Source of the DNA: Cereibacter johrii
Lineage (GTDB): Bacteria > Pseudomonadota > Alphaproteobacteria > Rhodobacterales > Rhodobacteraceae
Reading direction: 5' to 3'
Length of the DNA: 64,000 nt
Assembly (NCBI RefSeq): GCF_001720585.1
Contig: NZ_MABH01000248.1
Coordinates: 1 to 64,000 of the forward strand
The notes under the pieces were generated by a model. That model did no database searches and had not been told where the DNA came from. It saw only the letters and a list, made by a program, of their open reading frames with translations. Positions within the stretch are counted from its first letter, which is position 1. Each line of letters begins with the position of its first letter. Of this stretch, positions 1 through 17,999 are shown piece after piece. The position numbers were made by a program, and so were the translations under genes.

Positions 1-276
1 CAGCACCTGCACCCGGTCGCCGCGGTAGCGCGTCTCGGGCAGCGCCACCGGAGCGGGTGCGGGGGCGGGCATCGTCACCGGCTGGGCCTCGGCGGCCACG
101 GTGAGGGTGCGGGCCGCCTTGAGCGAGGCCGTCTCGACCGGCGTCACCACCGGGCGCGGATGGGGTTCGAGCTTCGCGGCGGCGGCCAGTCCCGGCCGCA
201 TCTGGCCGATATCGCGGCCGCCGATCAGCATGACGGCAAAAAGGGTGCAGCAAAGAAGCAACGTCAGGCGCAGCAT
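1..276 (-). CDS. Exported or membrane-anchored protein of unknown function (partial, N-terminal part)
   Basis: Ninety-two codons are visible, starting with ATG at 276 and running off the window start. The start is preceded by a GGAG Shine-Dalgarno nine bases away. Residues 1-20 (MLRLTLLLCC and following) form a hydrophobic stretch that reads as a signal peptide or membrane anchor. The rest is rich in Ala, Pro and Val, typical of a periplasmic linker. No catalytic motif is visible in this part. It is divergent from parC with 133 bases between them. I do not recognise the family; the missing C-terminal part would be needed. Confidence 0.6.
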   Translation of the reverse strand, partial: MLRLTLLLCCTLFAVMLIGGRDIGQMRPGLAAAAKLEPHPRPVVTPVETASLKAARTLTVAAEAQPVTMPAPAPAPVALPETRYRGDRVQVL

Positions 277-409
277 GGGAAAAATCTCCGGGATCAATCG
301 GGAGGCAGGGGCCGTGCCTCCCTTGCCCTGTGAACCGCGTTCCCCGGCGGCAGGTTCCCGGATTCCTTTCCGTCTGGACCGGAGCGGCGGCCGGGACTAG
401 ACACGCGCC

Positions 410-2713
<2,304 letters not shown>

Positions 2714-2730
2714 CGCGCGGGCGGCCGGAG

Positions 2731-2780
2731 CCGGGGGCTTCGCGCCCCCGGACCCCCGCGGGATATTTGGGCAGAGTGAA
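2731..2780 (+). repeat. Rhodobacter-type intergenic element with terminator-like hairpin
   Basis: An 8-bp stem CCGGGGGC (2731-2738) / GCCCCCGG (2744-2751) is followed by a C-rich stretch, the palindrome CCCGCGGG, and GATATTTGGGCAGAGTGAAA. From memory, this hairpin plus GGATATTTGGG tail occurs many times between genes in Rhodobacteraceae. It lies just behind parC and probably helps end that transcript. Only one copy was noticed in this window. Confidence 0.55.
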
Positions 2781-2856
2781 AGGGCCGGGCGGCCGGGCGC
2801 GGTTGCGCGGCGCCACGGGGCAAGTTATGCGGGGGCAACCTCTTTCGGAGAAGCCC

Positions 2857-3432
2857 ATGATCCTGCGCCTCGCAGCCCTCTGCCTCGCGGTCCTGCTCGT
2901 GACCGCCTGCCAGCGCAACGACCTGAAGGAACCGCCCGTCGATCTGGGCGATTTCGCGCTCGGCCTGAACATCGTCGTGGCGGATCATGCGCAGAAGGTG
3001 CCGATCTCGCGCGAGGCCTCGGTCGAGGCGTGGGAAAAGGTCATGAAGAAGGCGATCGACGACCGTTTCGGGCGCTACGAGGGGACGAAGCTCTACAATC
3101 TGGGCGTCAGCATCGACGGCTATGCGCTGGCTCCGCCCGGCATTCCGGTCGTCGCAGCGCCGAAGTCGGTGATCGCGATCACGGCCAACATCTGGGACGA
3201 TGCGGCGGGCGCCAAGCTCAACGAGAAGGGCGAGAAGATGACCGTCTTCGAAAGCCTGACCGGCGGGTCCATCGTGGGCAGCGGCTATACGATGAGCAAG
3301 GACGAGCAGATGGAGGCGCTGGCCTACAATGCGGCCAAGCGGATCGAGGGCTGGCTTGTCGCCCATCCCGAGTGGTTCGGCCTGCCGCCGCTGCCGCCGG
3401 AACCCGCGCCCGCGCCGGGGAAAGACAAGTGA
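2857..3432 (+). CDS. Small putative lipoprotein of unknown function
   Basis: The product has 191 residues and starts with a lipoprotein signal peptide: a short charged start, a hydrophobic core, and the lipobox LVTAC with Cys18 as the predicted lipidation site. The mature part is soluble-looking, with a mixed alpha/beta composition and a Pro-rich tail (LPPLPPEPAPAPG). ATG 2857 is chosen because GGAG lies seven bases upstream and the lipobox then sits at the right distance; the reading frame stays open far upstream only by GC-rich chance. An envelope lipoprotein is likely. I do not recognise the domain, and the gene stands alone between parC and tuf. Confidence 0.8.
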   Translation: MILRLAALCLAVLLVTACQRNDLKEPPVDLGDFALGLNIVVADHAQKVPISREASVEAWEKVMKKAIDDRFGRYEGTKLYNLGVSIDGYALAPPGIPVVAAPKSVIAITANIWDDAAGAKLNEKGEKMTVFESLTGGSIVGSGYTMSKDEQMEALAYNAAKRIEGWLVAHPEWFGLPPLPPEPAPAPGKDK

Positions 3433-3435
3433 TAC

Positions 3436-3462
3436 TTGATTTTCTTCCTGCCAATGGATAAC
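3436..3462 (+). promoter_or_regulatory. Possible sigma70 promoter for tuf copy 1
   Basis: TTGATT at 3436-3441 and GATAAC at 3457-3462 are spaced 15 bases apart (16 if ATAACT is taken as the -10). The site overlaps the end of the lipoprotein gene and would give a leader of about 65 bases before tuf. The -35 is good, the -10 fair, the spacing short. Confidence 0.4.
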
Positions 3463-3532
3463 TCCGCCGCCGTGTAGAACGGGCTGTCCGGTGTCCCATG
3501 GGCCGCCCCCCAATCCGCGAGGCGCTCCGCCA

Positions 3533-4708
3533 ATGGCAAAGGCAAAGTTTGAACGTAACAAACCGCACGTCAACATCGGCACGATCGGCCACGTTGACCA
3601 CGGCAAGACGACTCTGACGGCCGCGATCACGAAGTATTTCGGCGAGTTCCGCGCGTACGACCAGATCGACGGCGCGCCGGAAGAGCGGGCCCGCGGGATC
3701 ACGATCTCGACCGCGCACGTGGAATACGAGTCGGAAACGCGTCACTATGCGCACGTCGACTGCCCCGGCCACGCCGACTATGTGAAGAACATGATCACGG
3801 GCGCCGCGCAGATGGACGGCGCGATCCTCGTGGTGAACGCGGCCGATGGCCCGATGCCGCAGACGCGCGAGCACATCCTGCTCGGCCGTCAGGTGGGCAT
3901 CCCCTACATGGTCGTCTACATGAACAAGGTCGACCAGGTGGACGATCCGGAACTCATCGAGCTGGTCGAGATGGAGATCCGTGAGCTTCTGTCCTCCTAC
4001 GACTACCCCGGCGACGACATCCCGATCATCAAGGGCTCGGCTCTGGCGGCGATGAACGGCACCGACAAGGAAATCGGCGAGGATTCGATCCGCGCGCTGA
4101 TCGCCGCCGTCGACGAGTACATCCCGACCCCGGCGCGTGCCGTGGACCAGCCGTTCCTGATGCCGGTCGAGGACGTGTTCTCGATCTCGGGCCGCGGCAC
4201 CGTGGCCACGGGCCGGATCGAGCGCGGCGTGGTGAAGGTGGGCGAGGAACTCGAGATCGTCGGCATCCGCCCGTCGAAGAAGACGGTCTGCACCGGCGTC
4301 GAGATGTTCCGCAAGCTGCTCGACCAGGGCGAAGCGGGCGACAACGTGGGCCTGCTGCTCCGCGGCGTGGACCGCGACGGCATCGAGCGCGGGCAGGTTC
4401 TCTGCAAGCCGGGCTCGGTGAAGCCGCACACGAAGTTCGAGGCCGAGGCCTACATCCTCACGAAAGAGGAAGGCGGCCGCCACACCCCGTTCTTCGCCAA
4501 CTACCGTCCGCAGTTCTACTTCCGGACCACCGACGTGACCGGGACCGTCCAGCTGCCGGAAGGCACCGAGATGGTGATGCCGGGCGACAACCTGAAGTTC
4601 AACGTCGAGCTGATCGCGCCGATCGCCATGGAAGAGAAGCTCCGCTTCGCCATCCGTGAAGGCGGCCGCACCGTCGGCGCCGGCGTCGTCTCGAAAATCA
4701 TCGCCTGA
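3533..4708 (+). CDS. tuf: Elongation factor Tu, copy 1
   Basis: EF-Tu is the GTPase that carries aminoacyl-tRNA to the ribosome. The product has 391 residues. It shows the P-loop GHVDHGKT (19-26), DCPGHADY, and the guanine motif NKVD, followed by the two beta-barrel domains. The protein is identical to copy 2 at 22210. The DNA is also the same from ATG 3533 to base 4705, where this copy ends GCC-TGA and the other GCG-TAA. An in-frame ATG lies upstream, but [12 protein letters not shown] is the true N terminus. The Shine-Dalgarno here is poor (GAGGCG) compared with AGGAGG in copy 2. This copy is monocistronic and is followed by a strong terminator. Confidence 0.98.
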   Translation: MAKAKFERNKPHVNIGTIGHVDHGKTTLTAAITKYFGEFRAYDQIDGAPEERARGITISTAHVEYESETRHYAHVDCPGHADYVKNMITGAAQMDGAILVVNAADGPMPQTREHILLGRQVGIPYMVVYMNKVDQVDDPELIELVEMEIRELLSSYDYPGDDIPIIKGSALAAMNGTDKEIGEDSIRALIAAVDEYIPTPARAVDQPFLMPVEDVFSISGRGTVATGRIERGVVKVGEELEIVGIRPSKKTVCTGVEMFRKLLDQGEAGDNVGLLLRGVDRDGIERGQVLCKPGSVKPHTKFEAEAYILTKEEGGRHTPFFANYRPQFYFRTTDVTGTVQLPEGTEMVMPGDNLKFNVELIAPIAMEEKLRFAIREGGRTVGAGVVSKIIA

Positions 4709-4731
4709 TCCTCACGGATCGGCCGGGGCAG

Positions 4732-4761
4732 GGCGCGCGGGACATCCCGCGCGCCTTTTCC
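4732..4761 (+). terminator. Intrinsic terminator of tuf copy 1
   Basis: A perfect 11-bp stem GGCGCGCGGGA (4732-4742) / TCCCGCGCGCC (4745-4755) is followed by TTTTCC. It sits 23 bases after the tuf stop codon. Confidence 0.9.
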
Positions 4762-4823
4762 TTTGGCGCCGTCCGTGTCAGGGTGGGCCCGCGCCGCATC
4801 CGGCGCCCGCGAGGGAGGCCCGC

Positions 4824-4844
4824 ATGGTGACGATCCGCATCTGA
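4824..4844 (+). CDS. Possible six-residue leader peptide (MVTIRI)
   Basis: ATG GTG ACG ATC CGC ATC TGA is preceded by a very good Shine-Dalgarno, GGGAGG at 4813-4818, five bases from the ATG. It ends 30 bases before the acetyltransferase start. Its GGGAGG could pair with CCTCCC at 4879-4884 inside the acetyltransferase start region. This layout resembles short leaders that control resistance genes by translational attenuation, but a chance mini-ORF cannot be excluded. Confidence 0.35.
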   Translation: MVTIRI

Positions 4845-4874
4845 CCGTTCATCCGTAACGCCAGAGGAGATCCC

Positions 4875-5519
4875 ATGCCCTCCCCTTTGCTGAACGCCGG
4901 CCTGCGGCATCCGATGCGCTTTGCCGACGGGCGCGCGAATCCCTCGATGGTGCATCTGAACCGCGTCATCGACCATCCGAACATCCGCATCGGCGATTTC
5001 ACCTATGCCAACGACTTCGACCCGCCCGAGGACTGGGCGGCGCGGCTGGTGCCTTACCTCTATCCCGGCGCGCCCGAGCGGCTGGAGATCGGCCGCTATG
5101 GCCAGATCGCCCATGGGGTGCGCTTCATCACCGCCTCCGCCGATCATCCGGCGGGCGGGCTCACCACCTATCCGTTCGCGATCTTCGATCCGGGCAGCCT
5201 CGCGCTGTTCAAGGAGGCGCTGACGGATCTGCCCGACACGGTGATCGGACATGACGTCTGGATCGGGCATGGGGCGCTGATCCTGCCCGGCGTGCGGCTG
5301 GGCCACGGGGTCATCGTGGGGGCGGGGGCCGTGGTCGCCCGTGACGTGCCCGACTATGCGGTGGTGGCCGGCAATCCCGCGCGCATCCTGCGGATGCGCT
5401 TTCCGCCCGAGGTGGTTGCACGGCTCCTTGCGCTCGCCTGGTGGGACTGGCCGCAGGAGCGCCTGGCCGAGCGGCTGGCCGCGCTGGTGGCGGGCGATCT
5501 CGAGGCGGCCGCGCGCTGA
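4875..5519 (+). CDS. Hexapeptide-repeat xenobiotic acetyltransferase (CatB/Vat type)
   Basis: The 214-residue protein looks like a xenobiotic acetyltransferase, a trimeric left-handed beta-helix enzyme that moves acetyl from acetyl-CoA to a hydroxyl of a small molecule such as chloramphenicol or streptogramin A. Supporting features are the isoleucine-patch repeats (IGHDVWIGHGALILPGVRLGHGVIVGAG in outline), the catalytic-type His in SADHPAGG, and the end motif VVAGNPARILRMRF followed by a C-terminal helix with WWDWP. ATG 4875 has GAGGAG six bases upstream. It is a single gene between the tuf terminator and tRNA-Trp. The true substrate cannot be read from sequence; chromosomal members often have no known role in resistance. 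Confidence 0.8.
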   Translation: MPSPLLNAGLRHPMRFADGRANPSMVHLNRVIDHPNIRIGDFTYANDFDPPEDWAARLVPYLYPGAPERLEIGRYGQIAHGVRFITASADHPAGGLTTYPFAIFDPGSLALFKEALTDLPDTVIGHDVWIGHGALILPGVRLGHGVIVGAGAVVARDVPDYAVVAGNPARILRMRFPPEVVARLLALAWWDWPQERLAERLAALVAGDLEAAAR

Positions 5520-5553
5520 CGCCGCAGCCGGCGCCCCACGCGCAACTTTGCAC

Positions 5554-5582
5554 TTGCGGTCGGGCGCCGGCTGCCGTATCTC
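5554..5582 (+). promoter_or_regulatory. Probable promoter of tRNA-Trp (and perhaps secE-nusG)
   Basis: TTGCGG (5554-5559), a 17-base spacer and TATCTC (5577-5582) precede the tRNA by 11 bases. This predicts a transcript starting a few bases before the mature tRNA, as expected for a tRNA promoter. The hexamers are imperfect. Confidence 0.5.
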
Positions 5583-5593
5583 GCGGCTGGCCT

Positions 5594-5669
5594 AGGGGTA
5601 TAGCTCAGTTGGTAGAGCATCGGTCTCCAAAACCGAGGGTCGTGGGTTCGAGTCCCCCTGCCCCTGCCA
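5594..5669 (+). tRNA. trnW: tRNA-Trp (anticodon CCA)
   Basis: The 76-base cloverleaf includes an encoded 3' CCA. The acceptor stem is AGGGGTA (5594-5600) with TGCCCCT (5659-5665), the D arm is TAGCTCAGTTGGTAGAGCA, the anticodon stem is TCGGT/ACCGA around CTCCAAA with CCA at 5627-5629, and the T arm carries GGTTCGAGTCC. Its place directly before secE is common in alphaproteobacteria. Confidence 0.97.
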
Positions 5670-5761
5670 GGCCCTTCCCGATCCCGCGCTCTTCCGGCGA
5701 GAGCCTTGAACTTTGGCGTCCCAGGGCGTATCTGCCGCGCGACGCTTCTTGAGGACAGACG

Positions 5762-5956
5762 ATGGCCAAGGCGAATCCCTTCACGTTCATCTCGCAGGTG
5801 CGCAGCGAAGTCGGCAAGGTCGCCTGGCCCGGCCGGCGCGAGGTGCTGCTGACCACGATCATGGTCTTCGTCATGGCGGCGCTGACCGCGACCTTCTTCT
5901 CGCTCGTCGACTTCGCGATCCGGCAGGGGCTGAGCCTGCTGCTCAACACCTTCTGA
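5762..5956 (+). CDS. secE: Preprotein translocase subunit SecE
   Basis: SecE clamps the SecY channel in the inner membrane. The product has only 64 residues with one membrane helix (roughly residues 30-55, VLLTTIMVFVMAALTATFF), the minimal form usual in alphaproteobacteria, while E. coli SecE has three helices and 127 residues. The amphipathic signature EVGKVAWPGRREVL precedes the helix. The start has GAGGAC upstream. It lies between tRNA-Trp and nusG, its standard location; secY is at 33356. Confidence 0.95.
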   Translation: MAKANPFTFISQVRSEVGKVAWPGRREVLLTTIMVFVMAALTATFFSLVDFAIRQGLSLLLNTF

Positions 5957-6016
5957 CATTTCCGCTTGAACGCCGGGGGTGCTGCCTGTAATCGGGCGGT
6001 CACTGGGAAGAGGCCG

Positions 6017-6049
6017 GCGCGCAGCGATTCGGGTTGCGCGCTGTTTTTT
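6017..6049 (+). terminator. Intrinsic terminator or attenuator between secE and nusG
   Basis: GCGCGCA (6017-6023) pairs with TGCGCGC (6035-6041), followed by TGTTTTTT. All parts of an intrinsic terminator are present. It lies between genes that are usually cotranscribed, so partial read-through or a separate nusG promoter is implied. No clear promoter was found between it and nusG at 6119. Confidence 0.7.
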
Positions 6050-6118
6050 GTTCTGGGGGCGGACGCTGGTTCGCCGGAGGAGCGGGGATTGCCCCGCGCG
6101 AAGAGGTAAGGCTGAGGC

Positions 6119-6652
6119 ATGGCGAAGCGTTGGTATTCGGTGAGCGTTCTCTCGAACTTCGAGAAGAAGGTCGCCGAGCAGATCCGGACCGCCGTGGCGG
6201 ACGCCGGTCTCGAGGAAGAGATCGACGAGGTGCTGGTCCCCACCGAAGAGGTGATCGAGGTCCGGCGCGGCAAGAAGGTCACGTCCGAGCGCCGCTTCAT
6301 GCCGGGCTATGTGCTCGTCCATATGGAAATGTCGAACCGCGGCTATCACCTGATCTCCTCGATCAACCGGGTGACGGGGTTCCTCGGGCCGCAGGGCAAG
6401 CCGATGCCGATGCGCGACTCGGAAGTGAACACGATTCTGAACCGCGTCGAGGAAGGCGAGGCGCAGCCGCGCAGCCTGATCCGCTACGATATCGGTGAGA
6501 CGGTGAAGGTGACCGACGGTCCGTTCGAGGGCTTCTCGGGCATGGTCGAGGATGTGGATGAGGAGCATTCGCGCCTCAAGGTGACCGTCTCGATCTTCGG
6601 CCGGGCGACCCCGGTCGAGCTGGAATTCACCCAGGTGGCCAAGGGCGCCTGA
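6119..6652 (+). CDS. nusG: Transcription elongation/antitermination factor NusG
   Basis: NusG binds the RNA polymerase clamp, suppresses pausing, and links polymerase to Rho or ribosomal protein S10. The 177-residue length is typical. The NGN domain begins at MAKRWYSVSVLSNFEKKVAEQI and contains RRFMPGYVLVHMEM. The C-terminal KOW domain is VKVTDGPFEGFSGMVEDVD followed by RLKVTVSIFGR. It heads the rplK-rplA-rplJ-rplL-rpoB-rpoC cluster and is separated from rplK by 93 bases. Confidence 0.97.
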   Translation: MAKRWYSVSVLSNFEKKVAEQIRTAVADAGLEEEIDEVLVPTEEVIEVRRGKKVTSERRFMPGYVLVHMEMSNRGYHLISSINRVTGFLGPQGKPMPMRDSEVNTILNRVEEGEAQPRSLIRYDIGETVKVTDGPFEGFSGMVEDVDEEHSRLKVTVSIFGRATPVELEFTQVAKGA

Positions 6653-6745
6653 GTGCATCGCGTGGGAGGCGAGCGCGCCCGCAGGGCGTGACGGACCGGA
6701 CCACTAAACTCGTCCCAAAGGGGGCAGTGACAGAGGAGAGGCCAT

Positions 6746-7198
6746 ATGGCCAAGAAGATTATCGGCAGCCTCAAGCTGCAAGTGAAGGCGGGTCAAGCCA
6801 ACCCGTCTCCGCCGGTCGGTCCGGCGCTGGGTCAGCGCGGCCTGAACATCATGGCCTTCGTGAAGGAATTCAACGCGAAGTCCGCCGACCTCGAGCCGGG
6901 CACCCCCACGCCCGTCATCATCACCTACTACCAGGACAAGTCCTTCAGCCTCGAGCTAAAGACGCCGCCGGCGTCCTTCATGCTGAAGAAGGCCGCGGGC
7001 CTTGCTCCGGTGGGCAAGCGGAACCGCCCGAAGGGCTCGGCCAAGCCGGGCCGCGAAGTGGCGGGTTCGGTGACCGTGGCGCAGATCCGCAAGATCGCCG
7101 AAGCCAAGATGAAGGATCTGAACGCCAACGACGTCGAGGCGGCGATGCAGATCATCCTCGGCTCGGCCAAGTCCTGCGGCATCGAGGTCAAGGGGTAA
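6746..7198 (+). CDS. rplK: 50S ribosomal protein L11
   Basis: L11 binds the GTPase-associated region of 23S rRNA and is needed for RelA activation and release-factor function. It has 150 residues (E. coli 142). Recognisable segments are [27 protein letters not shown] in outline and the C-terminal rRNA-binding domain ending [19 protein letters not shown]. It has a strong Shine-Dalgarno (GAGGAGAGG). Only three bases separate it from rplA, so the two are surely translated from one message. Confidence 0.97.
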   Translation: MAKKIIGSLKLQVKAGQANPSPPVGPALGQRGLNIMAFVKEFNAKSADLEPGTPTPVIITYYQDKSFSLELKTPPASFMLKKAAGLAPVGKRNRPKGSAKPGREVAGSVTVAQIRKIAEAKMKDLNANDVEAAMQIILGSAKSCGIEVKG

Positions 7199-7201
7199 GT
7201 C

Positions 7202-7900
7202 ATGGCCAAGGTTGGAAAACGGACGCGCTCGGCGCGTGAAGCCTTCGTCGGCAAGGACCTGATCTCGGTCGAGGATGCGGTGGCGCTGATCAAGCAGGCC
7301 GCCTCGGCGAAATTCGACGAGACCCTCGAAGTGGCGATGAACCTGGGCGTCGACCCGCGTCACGCCGACCAGATGGTGCGTGGCGTCGTCACCCTGCCGA
7401 ACGGCACGGGCAAGACGGTGCGCGTGGCGGTCTTCGCCCGCGGCGCCAAGGCGGACGAGGCGAAAGCGGCCGGTGCCGACATCGTCGGTGCCGAAGACCT
7501 GATGGAGACGATCCAGTCGGGCAAGATCGAGTTCGACCGCTGCATCGCGACCCCGGACATGATGCCGCTCGTCGGCCGTCTGGGCAAGATCCTCGGGCCG
7601 CGGAACCTGATGCCGAACCCGAAGGTCGGCACCGTGACGATGGATGTGAAATCCGCCGTCGAGGCCGCCAAGGGCGGTGAGGTGCAGTTCAAGGTCGAGA
7701 AGGCGGGCGTGATCCACGCCGGCGTCGGCAAGATGTCGTTCGAGGCGGACAAGCTCGCGCAGAACGTCCGCGCCTTCGTCGATGCCGTGAACCGCGCGAA
7801 GCCTGCCGGGGCGAAAGGCACCTACCTCAAGAAGGTGTCGCTCTCCTCGACCATGGGTCCGGGCGTCTCGGTCGACCTGACCTCCGCCACCAGCCACTGA
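7202..7900 (+). CDS. rplA: 50S ribosomal protein L1
   Basis: L1 forms the mobile stalk by the E site and in many bacteria represses its own L11-L1 message. It has 232 residues, the usual length. Family segments include [20 protein letters not shown] near the N terminus, [21 protein letters not shown] in the middle (the L1 signature) and [17 protein letters not shown] at the end. It is followed by a structured leader of about 240 bases before rplJ. Confidence 0.97.
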   Translation: MAKVGKRTRSAREAFVGKDLISVEDAVALIKQAASAKFDETLEVAMNLGVDPRHADQMVRGVVTLPNGTGKTVRVAVFARGAKADEAKAAGADIVGAEDLMETIQSGKIEFDRCIATPDMMPLVGRLGKILGPRNLMPNPKVGTVTMDVKSAVEAAKGGEVQFKVEKAGVIHAGVGKMSFEADKLAQNVRAFVDAVNRAKPAGAKGTYLKKVSLSSTMGPGVSVDLTSATSH

Positions 7901-7919
7901 GGCGGGGGCTTTGAGAGTT

Positions 7920-8138
7920 CCCCTGCCCTCGGGCAGGGGATGACGGGGCGGAAACGCCCTGTCCTGTCCGAGACGGCGGGTGGGGGCAACCTCTTAATAT
8001 CCTGCCTGAGATGGGGAACGAGACGGATTTTCGCGGGAAACCGCCGGATCTTGGCTCGGGACCACATCGCGGACCCGAACGCCCCGCTTGCGGGGCAGAA
8101 GTGAGCCGGGGGGCAACCCCCAAACTTGGAGTGAAACT
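7920..8138 (+). promoter_or_regulatory. Structured leader upstream of rplJ (L10-leader-like)
   Basis: Two compact hairpins follow rplA: CCCCTGCC/GGCAGGGG (7920-7927 with 7932-7939), then GGGGCG with a GAAA tetraloop (7945-7957). Further G/C-rich pairings precede rplJ. No T-run follows, so this is not a simple terminator. In many bacteria the L10(L12)4 complex binds this leader to repress rplJL; the location fits, but I did not match an exact consensus. Some of the leader also has no real ORF. Confidence 0.5.
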
Positions 8139-8654
8139 GTGGATAGAGCCCAGAAAGAGAAAGTGGTCGAGGAACTCGGCCAGATCTTCGAAAGCTCTGG
8201 CGTGGTTGTGGTTGCACACTACGCAGGCATCACGGTTGCTCAGATGCAGGACCTGCGCGCGCAGATGCGCGAAGTCGGTGGGTCCGTACGCGTTGCCAAG
8301 AACAGGCTCGCCAAGATCGCCCTCGCCGGGAAGCCCTCTGAAAAGATGGGCGACCTGCTGACGGGCATGACCGTGATGGCCTATTCCGAGGACCCCGTCG
8401 CTGCGGCGAAGGTTGCGGAAGCCTATGCCAAGAAGAACGACAAGTTCGTGATCCTCGGCGGGGCAATGGGCGACACGATCCTGGACCCGGCCGGTGTGAA
8501 GACCGTCGCCGCCATGCCGTCGCGCGAAGAGCTCATCGCTCAGATCGTGTCGTGCATCGGTGCGCCCGCGTCGAACATCGCCGGTGCCATTGGCGCACCT
8601 GCTTCGAACATCGCCGGCATCCTCTCCACCCTGGAGGAGCGGGAAGCCGCTTGA
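8139..8654 (+). CDS. rplJ: 50S ribosomal protein L10
   Basis: L10 anchors the L7/L12 stalk. It has 171 residues from GTG 8139, chosen because GGAG lies seven bases upstream and [13 protein letters not shown] is the conserved N terminus; the longer frame upstream has no support. The core [12 protein letters not shown] is typical. The C-terminal L12-binding helix carries two tandem copies of [10 protein letters not shown](A/I), bases 8556-8588 and 8589-8621. The two copies differ at several third codon positions yet encode almost the same residues, so the repeat is old and under protein-level selection. Confidence 0.96.
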   Translation: MDRAQKEKVVEELGQIFESSGVVVVAHYAGITVAQMQDLRAQMREVGGSVRVAKNRLAKIALAGKPSEKMGDLLTGMTVMAYSEDPVAAAKVAEAYAKKNDKFVILGGAMGDTILDPAGVKTVAAMPSREELIAQIVSCIGAPASNIAGAIGAPASNIAGILSTLEEREAA

Positions 8655-8723
8655 GCAATCTCGTCGACCTGCGTGGGTTGTCACCCACCATGTTGGACCC
8701 CATCTAACTGAACGGAACAGAAA

Positions 8724-9101
<378 letters not shown>

Positions 9102-9139
9102 TTCGGTCGGGTGCGCTTCGCATCCATCGGTTGAAATCG

Positions 9140-9170
9140 GGCTGGGTCCGGCGGATAGTCGGGCCCAGCC
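9140..9170 (+). other. Strong hairpin between rplL and rpoB
   Basis: GGCTGGGTCCG (9140-9150) pairs with CGGGCCCAGCC (9160-9170) over 11 bp with one U-G pair and a nine-base loop. There is no T-run. In E. coli this same interval holds an attenuator and an RNase III cut site that lower rpoBC relative to rplL; this hairpin is a candidate for the same job. Confidence 0.55.
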
Positions 9171-9345
9171 GAACCTGTCTCGGCAGAGGCTTCGCAGGAA
9201 GCCCCTCCCAAGGCGCGGTTCGAGGTTCGGGAGCCCTCCGGTGGGACGGGGGGCGTGAATGGGACCTCACCCCCTTCTTCGCAAGCGGCGCAGGACCGTG
9301 GCCCGACGGTCCCTGCGCCCGCGAAAACGAAAGGTGACTTCGAGC

Positions 9346-17808
<8,463 letters not shown>

Positions 17809-17833
17809 TCGCAGCCTCTTTCGCCTGACCTTG

Positions 17834-17868
17834 GGCCCGCGCACTCCGGTGCGCGGGCCTTGCCTTTT
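17834..17868 (+). terminator. Intrinsic terminator of rpoC
   Basis: A perfect 11-bp stem GGCCCGCGCAC (17834-17844) / GTGCGCGGGCC (17849-17859) with loop TCCG is followed by TTGCCTTTT. It lies 25 bases after the rpoC stop codon. Confidence 0.88.
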
Positions 17869-17999
17869 GGCGGCGCTCCCGGTCGGGCCCGGTGATGCCC
17901 GCCCGCCACGGCCCGCTGCCCCTCCGGCCGAAAGATCGCGTCCCGCTTCCCTCCGGCTTCGGTCGCGGTCTAGGGTCGGGAGGCGGGACGGAGGATTTC

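Noticed and set aside
101-400. A 99-codon plus-strand open frame before parC
   Set aside because: It lies antisense to the N terminus of the minus-strand exported protein, which has a signal peptide and a Shine-Dalgarno; the plus-strand product has neither.
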